From contig NYZA01000261.1 of assembly GCA_002686955.1 (NCBI GenBank), positions 1-10,561 on the forward strand: a stretch of DNA of 10,561 nt, in the 5' to 3' direction. Origin of the DNA: Gemmatimonadota bacterium. Lineage in GTDB: Bacteria > GCA-2686955. The notes beneath the pieces were generated by a model, which did not search any database, was not told the origin of the DNA, and saw nothing but the letters and a program-made list of their open reading frames with translations. Each line of letters begins with the position of its first letter. The stretch's first letter is position 1. The position numbers and the translations under genes were made by a program. This document shows, in pieces, positions 1 through 5,451 of this stretch.

Positions 1-550
1 AGGATCGGTCGAGATCGGATCGGGACTCGTGACACTGGATAGGAGCGACGAAATCGTCGGGCATCTGCGGATCACTGCTCCAATGAAGCTGATCGTAGAG
101 GGGCGAAGCGATACGCTGGATGTGGACCGTGTGGATGATGTGGATGAGGAGCTGCGAGAGATCCTGCTCGATCGAGTGCAGTCCGCGGCCATGGTGCTGC
201 GGGTCGCGAACAGCATACCGATCGGAGTGAGCATCGATGTCGGTCTCGACCCCGATTCCAGCGCTTCCATCTCGAATCCCGTAGTCAGACTTCCGGCCGG
301 GGGACCGCTCGAAGTCGACGCTCCGCGGATCGACGAAGAGGGGCGAGCCGTGGAGCCCGCCGTGGTCGTCAGGCGGATCGAGATCTTTCAGGACGATCTC
401 GATGCTCTATTTGGAACTGACATGTTCTTCGCGAGTACCAAAGCGAAACTCCAGAGCAGCGAGGGCCGAGAGATCTCGATTCGCGGTTCCGATACGATCG
501 AAATCGCCGCTCATCTCGAAGTCACCGCAACCATGGGGGCGATACGATGA
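1..550 (+). CDS. C-terminal part of an unknown beta-rich protein (5' truncated)
   Basis: The reading frame is open to the left edge. A GTG at 29 could be a start, but the in-frame residues before it (GSVEIGSGL) run smoothly into the same alternating beta pattern, so the true start is probably outside the window. About 183 residues are visible. They are dominated by short alternating hydrophobic/polar strands (VTLDRSDEIVGHLRITAP, VVRRIEIFQDDLDALFG) with many Asp and Glu and no membrane segment. Two helix-like stretches are seen, DVDEELREILLDRVQSA and FQDDLDALFGTDMFF. I do not recognise a family. The stop overlaps the start of the next gene (ATGA at 547-550), so the two are translationally coupled. 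Because that partner looks like an outer-membrane barrel, this protein may be an exported partner of the barrel; that is inference from position only. Confidence 0.75.
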   Translation, partial: GSVEIGSGLVTLDRSDEIVGHLRITAPMKLIVEGRSDTLDVDRVDDVDEELREILLDRVQSAAMVLRVANSIPIGVSIDVGLDPDSSASISNPVVRLPAGGPLEVDAPRIDEEGRAVEPAVVVRRIEIFQDDLDALFGTDMFFASTKAKLQSSEGREISIRGSDTIEIAAHLEVTATMGAIR

Positions 551-1743
551 ACAGACACCTGGCTGGTTGCTTGCTCGCCGCGGCTGTGTCGACGCTCTCG
601 ACCGGCGCGATCGGGGCGGTTCGATCGGCGGCGATGGGCGGCGTGGGTTTTCCCGACAGCCGGGGAATCGCTACGGTATTGTGGAATCCCGCCCTGCTCG
701 ACCGAGAAGACCGGCCGCCGTGGTCGGTTGCAGTGCTGGCTCTGGACGTGGAGTTGGGAAATTCGTCGCTATCACTCTCCGACTACAAGCGCTACAACGG
801 GGCGGTGCTCAGTGAGAGCGACAAATCGAGCATACTCTCGGCCATCGATGCGGATGGTCTCGAGACCTATGCCGCCGGCAGAGGCTTGTATCCCGGTGTT
901 CAGTACGGCTCCGCCGCCATCTTCGCGACGACGCGGGGAGCGGAGTCGGGAAAGCTGTCGAAAGCCGCTGTCGAGGCCGTTCTGATCGGCTTCGATCTGC
1001 GCGATGAGCTGGATTTGGCGGGGCAGGGGGAAGCGACGCTTTGGACCGAGATCGGCGTGGCGTACGCTCACCGCATCGGCGATGTGCAAGTCGGCGCGTC
1101 GGTGAAGCGCCTCTTTGGTCACTACACGATCAAGTCGTGGTGCGTGGGGGAGGTGACGCCGATTCTCGCCGACAGCGTTTTGAAATCGGTCGGAACCGAC
1201 GGTTCGGCCTACACGCGCGAAGCCGATGGCGGCGGGGGATGGGGCATCGATCTCGGGTTCGCCCGGCAGTGGGAAAGCACAACCCTCTCGGTCTCTGTCT
1301 CGAATCTGGTCGCTCAGATCGATTGGAGCGGCAACCCCTGGCTGCAAGGGGTGACCCACCGGTCCTCCGACCTGGTGGGGGAGGAGTTCCCCGAGGGCGA
1401 GGAGACCGATGAAAGTGTCGCGCCCTTCACCACCGATCTACCCGCGACTTGGCGTCTCGGAGCCGCCCATCGTCCGAGCCCGACCTGGACATTGGTTGCC
1501 GGCATGGTCAGAGATTCGGTTACGGGCAGCGAGCTGGGGCTGGGCTCCGAATGGCGAGGAGTCGACTGGCTGCCCCTGAGATTCGGCACGGCGCTGCATT
1601 CGGTGGATGGGATTCGCCTGAGCACCGGGCTCGGCTTGATCGTTGGGGGCTTCAACCTGGATTTGAGCGTTGGGCAGGGGAACGGGGTGTTCGGCGGGGC
1701 GAAGGGGGTTGGGGTAGGGGTTGGGGTGAGCTTCGCGCCTTGA
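547..1743 (+). CDS. Secreted outer-membrane beta-barrel protein, PorV/TraF-like (DUF5723-like)
   Basis: 398 residues, start ATG 547 inside the stop of the preceding gene. Residues 1-23 are a clear signal peptide (hydrophobic CLLAAAVSTLSTGAIGA, Ala-X-Ala-type cleavage before VRSAAMGG). The mature N-terminus MGGVGFPDSRGIATVLWNPALL matches in style the 'MGG-G-A ... NPA-L' start of PorV, UPF0164, TraF-like and DUF5723 proteins, all of them outer-membrane barrels related to FadL. The rest alternates in amphipathic strands (TLWTEIGVAYAHRI, VQVGASVKRLFGHY, WGIDLGFARQW, TLSVSVSNLV) separated by Gly/Asp turns, with a long acidic loop near residues 279-292 (GEEFPEGEETDES). It ends in a Gly-Val alternating strand (GVGVGVGVSFAP). 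The exact subfamily and any cargo are unknown. An inner-membrane or cytoplasmic role is unlikely given the signal peptide. Confidence 0.8.
   Translation: MNRHLAGCLLAAAVSTLSTGAIGAVRSAAMGGVGFPDSRGIATVLWNPALLDREDRPPWSVAVLALDVELGNSSLSLSDYKRYNGAVLSESDKSSILSAIDADGLETYAAGRGLYPGVQYGSAAIFATTRGAESGKLSKAAVEAVLIGFDLRDELDLAGQGEATLWTEIGVAYAHRIGDVQVGASVKRLFGHYTIKSWCVGEVTPILADSVLKSVGTDGSAYTREADGGGGWGIDLGFARQWESTTLSVSVSNLVAQIDWSGNPWLQGVTHRSSDLVGEEFPEGEETDESVAPFTTDLPATWRLGAAHRPSPTWTLVAGMVRDSVTGSELGLGSEWRGVDWLPLRFGTALHSVDGIRLSTGLGLIVGGFNLDLSVGQGNGVFGGAKGVGVGVGVSFAP
1704..1726 (+). other. Putative G-quadruplex (four G-runs, 2-nt loops)
   Basis: On the coding strand, four runs of guanine (five at 1704-1708, four at 1711-1714, 1717-1720 and 1723-1726) are separated by TT, TA and TT. 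This fits the G4+N1-7 rule with four tetrads and very short loops, so the mRNA or non-template DNA could fold into a stable quadruplex 15 bases before the stop codon of the barrel gene. The same bases encode the alternating Gly-Val final strand, so coding constraint alone may explain them, although the wobble positions are all G or T. Confidence 0.5.
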
Positions 1744-1754
1744 GGGGCGGCCGA

Positions 1755-1818
1755 TTAGCCCGCATATCTCACCAACTTTCGTCGCCACAGCAGAAAGTTG
1801 GTGAGATATGCGGGTTAG
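1755..1818. mobile_element. Palindromic MITE-like element with 4-bp direct repeats
   Basis: Two exactly complementary 22-bp arms lie at 1759-1780 (beginning CCCGCATATCTCACC) and 1793-1814 (ending GGTGAGATATGCGGG) around a 12-nt centre (1781-1792). The 56-bp palindrome is flanked directly by TTAG on both sides (1755-1758 and 1815-1818), as expected for a 4-bp target-site duplication. There is no coding capacity, so it would be a non-autonomous foldback element moved in trans. Which transposase family would recognise these ends cannot be told here; 4-bp duplications are made by several IS families, IS1380 among them. It lies 12 bases after the barrel gene, so its hairpin could also stop transcription or protect mRNA ends, but there is no T-tract after either arm. 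Confidence 0.6.
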
Positions 1819-2147
1819 GGCGAAGTACGGCCGCAGCGGTGATCTGTGGGGAGGGCGGGTTGGCACTCGGTCCGTCTCCGCGACGGAATGCACTTCCCCC
1901 AATTCTGAGCGCCTCCCTCTGTGGCTGCGCGGGGCGGCGTTGCGCCGAGGGCCCGCAGGGCGTCGGGCTCGGCCACGAAACAATCACCCTCGGCGACTCG
2001 GTTGCGCGTCGTTTCAAGATCCTGATGGGTAGCGACATAGCGCAGCCCTTGGCGGGCCAAATCGGCGTACGCGCGGTGCAGCAGCCGGGTCAGCTCGCCG
2101 AGGTCGTCGCCCGGGTCGAGGCGACGTATTTTGGTCGGGGTCGTCAT
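1815..2147 (-). pseudogene. Truncated GNAT N-acetyltransferase (N-terminal fragment)
   Basis: From ATG 2147 the first ~60 residues (to about 1968) read as the start of a GNAT acetyltransferase: IRRLDPGDDLGELTRLLHRA, then YADLARQGLRYVATHQDLET, then TTRNRVAEGDCFVAE, the usual first strand, helices alpha1-alpha2 and second strand. A GGGAG-type ribosome site lies a few bases before the ATG. After FVAE the sequence turns into Pro/Arg/Ala-rich residues without the GNAT beta-strands or the acetyl-CoA loop (Q/R-x-x-G-x-G/A), and the frame stops after about 110 residues where ~160 would be expected. Neither other frame of this strand resumes the domain, so this is a deletion or replacement rather than a simple frameshift. 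The stop TAA falls in the right TTAG copy of the neighbouring palindrome. A functional short protein is possible but unlikely. Confidence 0.55.
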
Positions 2148-2282
2148 TGGAGCGCGGTCTCCCGAAGGGAAGGGTGCCTCACGATATCTTTCGCTCGCGC
2201 GACTCCAAAGGCTCGCAATTGCTTGTAGTATGGCAACGTCTCGCATCTTGCCGGATAGAGTTTCCACCGCCGGAGTTGCTAG
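2148..2282. other. Divergent intergenic spacer
   Basis: 135 bases between the start of the GNAT fragment (leftward) and the SGNH membrane protein (rightward). It must hold the promoter of the large rightward gene unless that gene is read from further upstream. The best -10-like hexamer rightward is TAGTAT (2226-2231), without a convincing -35 box. No operator or riboswitch-like structure was recognised. Confidence 0.3.
2272..2275 (+). promoter_or_regulatory. Shine-Dalgarno supporting a CTG start at 2283
   Basis: GGAG at 2272-2275 is followed by a 7-nt spacer and CTG at 2283, the ideal distance. The only in-frame ATG (2325) has its nearest GGAG (2301-2304) 20 nt away. An in-frame TAG at 2280-2282 limits the gene to 2283 at the earliest. 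Confidence 0.5.
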
Positions 2283-4643
2283 CTGTTTCGCTCGACCGCC
2301 GGAGCCCTGAGCCTGATCACTCTAATGGGCGCCGCGGCGTCCGTCGGCGTGCTTCGCGCGCATTTCGATCGCGGGTACGCGCCCGATCGGAGCCGCTGGG
2401 CCTTCAGCTTCCCCCGCGTGGAGGGTTATGAGGAGTGGGTCGGGCGCGGGAGGGGGGAGCACATGACCTGGCAGGAGCACACAGGTCGTTTCGTGCTGGA
2501 TCACTTTGGGACGCTGCGTCATCGGGACGCCACGACCATCTGGAAGCGATGTGAGGTGGAGATGCGCGTGCCCGATGCCCAGCTGGGCGTCGCGCTGTCG
2601 GGCGGCGAAGGCGATTCGGCCACGACTCTCGGTGTAGTGGTTCGCCAAGCAGGTGGCCAGGTGGAGCTGCAGCCGTGGAATCCCGAAGGGTCGGAGCCGC
2701 TGGGCACGGACCCCGACCCCTCGATGCCGTCCGAGCGCTGGCTTCAAGAGCCCGGGGCGACGCTCCATGTGGAGGTCCAGCTCGAGGGAGATGGGTCCGC
2801 CGTGGCGATCGGTTGGGGTGCCGAGGAGAGCTTCCGAATCCCCGCCCCGGAGGGTTGGCACCCTGATGCAATCCAGGTCTCGGTCGGAGAGAGGGAGGCC
2901 GAGATCCTCCAGGTTCGTGCGTGGGGCACGCGCCTGGATCGGTTCGCTTCGCCGGTCGTACTGGAAGAGGACTTCCGCTCACCGTGGCTCTCCGGCCCCA
3001 GGCAGCTCGCCCTTGCGCTTTTCGGGGCGCTGGGCATGGCGGGACTGGCTCTGGGCTTGGCGTGGCTCTGGGGCGCGTCGATGCGAGCCCCCATACCCTT
3101 CTCTCTGCGCCTCGACCCCCTCTCCTATCTCCCACTCCTCCCATTGGCGCTGATGGCGCCTCCTGTCGAGATCCAGCGCAGCGCGGAGCGGGGGGAGCTC
3201 GCCATGAGGCTCATCCCGCACGGCGTGCTCACTGTGGCGCTAGCGATCCTCGTGCTCAAGCTGGCCAGGGCCGGATTCGACCCTCGATGGCAACGAGCGT
3301 TTCGATTCCATCTCGAGGGGGCCCGCGGGCGTTCAGGAGCATCGAGGAGCTGGGTCTCGATCGCATCGATCGTGGGGATGGGCGCCGCCATCTATCTGGT
3401 GATTCTCATCCCTCAGCTCTCCACGCACCCTCGATTCTGGGGATCGATCGGCGCGACTTGGGTGATCTGGTCCTTGTCCTTTGCTCTCGGCACCGGCTGC
3501 CGATTGCTCTGGATCCTCGGCTCCGATCTTCTCGCCCTCTTCCCCGTGGCGCTGGCGGCCCTTCTCGGTTCGACATGGGAGGGAGGCGCCCCACATCTGG
3601 TCACGCGCACCCTCCCCCTCGTCCTCGGGATTCGTTGGCTCTGGGTCGCGGTCAACGAAGAGCGGCTCTCCTGGGCGCCCGTGATCCACCTGGTTCTGGC
3701 CATCTCGAGCGTCGGAGCCGTGGAGGTCGGCCTGCGCACGACGGAGATGTGGCGCCCCCTCCCGAGGAGCTACTCGAACGACAGCCTGCTCTTCTGGCGC
3801 TACGCGAGCGATTCGTACTTCAGGGCGCGCCCCAATCCATCGACCAAAGGCGGGGAGATCCGGCGGGTGATCTGCATAGGCGGATCGACTACCTTCGGCG
3901 GTGCAATCGCGGAGCCCGAAGAGGTCTATCCCTATGTTGCGGAACGGCTTCTGGTCGAAGCCGGAGCACCCTTCGAAGTGCTGAACGCGGCGGTGCCGGG
4001 CTTCTCTTCCTTGCAGGGGCGGCTTCTGCTCGAACATCGGCTCCTCGAGTTCGATCCCGACTGGGTGACGATCAGCTTCGGGGTGAACGACAGTCAGCAG
4101 GGGCAAGGGTCGGACATGGAACGATGGCTTGCGCTGTCCCGCCGCTCCCCGTGGCTGGTGACCCTTCAGGATGGGCTGGAGCAGTTTCACCTGTACGTGG
4201 GGCTCTCCCGCTTCCTTCGCTGGGGAACCCGAAACCTCGGCCGCTACTTCGGCGCGCAGGCCGACGCGCCCCCCCGCATCTCGCCCGAGGAGATGGCCAT
4301 CACTCTGCACGCGTTGGCCGAGCTGGGGCTGGAAGAGGGTTTCCGGATTGTACTCCTGCTCGAGTCCACGACCGATCTCCTCTCAGGTGACCCCGCGGGC
4401 GTCCATCCACTCCGTGGCTACTACCAAGCGATGGCCGCCGTCGCCGCCACCTGGGAGCATGTGGAGCTCTTGGACCCTTCCGGAGAATTGCTCCGGGCCC
4501 ATCGCGACGGGATTCCGCTCTTCGTGGACGACTGCCACCTGAGCTATGAAGGCCACGGCATTTTGGGCGAAGCGCTGGCACGCCTGCTGCTGCGAGGCGA
4601 GGAGGGGAGCGGGGCGGAGCGCAACAGGCTCCTAGCTCCTTGA
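2283..4643 (+). CDS. Polytopic membrane protein with C-terminal SGNH/GDSL hydrolase domain
   Basis: 786 residues from the CTG at 2283; 772 from the ATG at 2325. I prefer CTG because it has a well-spaced GGAG and restores a full hydrophobic anchor (AGALSLITLMGAAASVGVL, residues ~6-24) that the ATG start would cut in half. Domains (CTG numbering): anchor; residues ~40-225, beta-strand-rich and resembling a LamG-like or concanavalin-type sandwich (CEVEMRVPDAQLGVALSGG; LHVEVQLEGDGSAVAIGW); ~240-485, about eight membrane segments; ~525-775, an SGNH hydrolase. The catalytic blocks are clear: GGST with Ser535, the block II glycine in AVPGFSS, GVND with Gly600/Asn602, and DDCH with Asp749/His752. SGNH enzymes are esterases or acyl/acetyl-transferases. 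Fused to a membrane part and next to glycan genes, this one may O-acylate or deacylate a surface polymer (inference). It runs towards the minus-strand glycan operon and is not co-transcribed with it. Confidence 0.8.
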   Translation: MFRSTAGALSLITLMGAAASVGVLRAHFDRGYAPDRSRWAFSFPRVEGYEEWVGRGRGEHMTWQEHTGRFVLDHFGTLRHRDATTIWKRCEVEMRVPDAQLGVALSGGEGDSATTLGVVVRQAGGQVELQPWNPEGSEPLGTDPDPSMPSERWLQEPGATLHVEVQLEGDGSAVAIGWGAEESFRIPAPEGWHPDAIQVSVGEREAEILQVRAWGTRLDRFASPVVLEEDFRSPWLSGPRQLALALFGALGMAGLALGLAWLWGASMRAPIPFSLRLDPLSYLPLLPLALMAPPVEIQRSAERGELAMRLIPHGVLTVALAILVLKLARAGFDPRWQRAFRFHLEGARGRSGASRSWVSIASIVGMGAAIYLVILIPQLSTHPRFWGSIGATWVIWSLSFALGTGCRLLWILGSDLLALFPVALAALLGSTWEGGAPHLVTRTLPLVLGIRWLWVAVNEERLSWAPVIHLVLAISSVGAVEVGLRTTEMWRPLPRSYSNDSLLFWRYASDSYFRARPNPSTKGGEIRRVICIGGSTTFGGAIAEPEEVYPYVAERLLVEAGAPFEVLNAAVPGFSSLQGRLLLEHRLLEFDPDWVTISFGVNDSQQGQGSDMERWLALSRRSPWLVTLQDGLEQFHLYVGLSRFLRWGTRNLGRYFGAQADAPPRISPEEMAITLHALAELGLEEGFRIVLLLESTTDLLSGDPAGVHPLRGYYQAMAAVAATWEHVELLDPSGELLRAHRDGIPLFVDDCHLSYEGHGILGEALARLLLRGEEGSGAERNRLLAP
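4619..4635 (+). repeat. 17-bp direct repeat, copy 1
   Basis: GCGCAACAGGCTCCTAG, identical to 4682-4698 with a 63-bp period; it encodes the last residues (RNRLLA) of the SGNH protein. With the preceding bases it can form a small GGAGC/GCTCC hairpin (4616-4632) at the gene end. Confidence 0.7.
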
Positions 4644-4681
4644 TCCCGAAACGAACTCGAACACTGGGCTCGAAAGCCTAT

Positions 4682-4698
4682 GCGCAACAGGCTCCTAG
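4682..4698 (+). repeat. 17-bp direct repeat, copy 2
   Basis: Exact second copy in the 72-bp convergent spacer between the SGNH gene and the GT2 gene. The bases between the copies hold a small GGCT-CGAA-AGCC hairpin (4667-4678; UUCG loop when read on the minus strand), which could act as a weak bidirectional stop. There is no T-tract. It may be a partial tandem duplication of the SGNH gene end or a remnant of an inserted sequence. Confidence 0.65.
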
Positions 4699-4715
4699 GG
4701 TCGGCGCGCCGGTTC

Positions 4716-5447
4716 TCAGCGACTCCGGTTTCGCCCCTTCGCGCTGCTCGCGGAAGGCATCGAAGGCGCGATTGGGCGAAACCGTGCCGTCACGATCCGC
4801 CTCACCGTCCACAGGCTGGTCTCGAGCGGGTTCATGACGCTCTCCCCGAGCCGAAAACGGTAGGCGATGTCGACGAAGCCGACCTTCATGCCACTCTTGT
4901 GCGGCAGAAGCAGCAGGTGCACCGGCTGGGCCGCGCCATTGAGGTTGTACTTCAGCCGCTCCGGCACCCCTCTCTTGTAGGCGCGCATGCCGCTGTGCAG
5001 GTCGCGGAACCGCTTGAAGAAGAGGATCGAGGCGAACATGGCGAAGATCCAGTTGCCCAGGTAGTTGATCGTTCGCATCGCTGCGGGCTTGCTCCGCAGC
5101 CGATTGCCGTCGACCACGTCGTAGCCCTCCTCGAGCACCAATCGGGCCAAGGTCTCGATCTGATCGACCGGGTAAGTGTCGTCACAGTCCATGGTCACGA
5201 CGACCTCGCGTTCGTTGGAACGCAGCGCCAAATCCATGGCTCGACCGTAGCCCCTGGGCGGATGCTGGCGAATCACCCGGGCACCGAGGGCTCGAGCGAT
5301 CTCGGGCGTCCGATCGTCGCTGGAATCAACCAGCACCACTTCGGCGGCGGGCAGGGCGGCTCTGATGTTGCCAATGACCTTGCCCACCGCCTCCTCCTCA
5401 TTCATGGAGATCATGGCGACTGTGATACGTTCGTCGATCGAGGGCAA
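4716..5447 (-). CDS. Family 2 glycosyltransferase, DPM1-like (polyprenyl-phosphate sugar synthase type)
   Basis: 243 residues from TTG 5447. GGAG at 5455-5458 sits 7 nt before this TTG and overlaps the end of the upstream gene (stop TAG 5452-5454), whereas the ATG at 5495 lies deep inside that gene without a clear ribosome site. The fold is GT-A: first strand and nucleotide loop ITVAMISMNEEEAVG (8-22), VVLVDSSDDRTPEIA (37-51), RGYGRAMDLAL (65-75), and the metal-binding motif MDCDDTYP (Asp87, Asp89, Asp90) where DPM1 relatives have MDADLQHP. DLHSGMRAYKRG (149-160) matches the acceptor-side 'D-x-x-SG-x-R' of this family. One hydrophobic stretch (YLGNWIFAMFASILFF, ~129-144) may lie on the membrane; there is no C-terminal membrane pair. 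It likely moves a sugar from a nucleotide to polyprenyl phosphate for the membrane transferase encoded just upstream. Sugar and lipid identities are unknown. Confidence 0.85.
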   Translation of the reverse strand: MPSIDERITVAMISMNEEEAVGKVIGNIRAALPAAEVVLVDSSDDRTPEIARALGARVIRQHPPRGYGRAMDLALRSNEREVVVTMDCDDTYPVDQIETLARLVLEEGYDVVDGNRLRSKPAAMRTINYLGNWIFAMFASILFFKRFRDLHSGMRAYKRGVPERLKYNLNGAAQPVHLLLLPHKSGMKVGFVDIAYRFRLGESVMNPLETSLWTVRRIVTARFRPIAPSMPSASSAKGRNRSR

Positions 5448-5451
5448 GCTT

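Noticed and set aside
1-60. Repeated GATCGG/GATCGA words at the left edge
   Set aside because: GATC-containing words are frequent throughout the window and these fall in coding frame.
1755-1818. Ordinary rho-independent terminator
   Set aside because: Arms are long and not GC-rich near the loop, no T-run follows on either strand, and direct repeats flank it; a secondary terminator role is still possible.
3333-4310. 325-codon minus-strand open frame
   Set aside because: Antisense shadow of the SGNH/membrane region, no domain signal.
2921-4390. 489-codon open frame in a second plus frame
   Set aside because: Overlaps the SGNH protein, whose frame shows membrane segments and all catalytic blocks; this one is Arg/Pro/Gly-rich shadow.
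4703-4712. GGCGCGCC palindrome in the convergent spacer
   Set aside because: An 8-base palindrome is expected by chance in GC-rich DNA.
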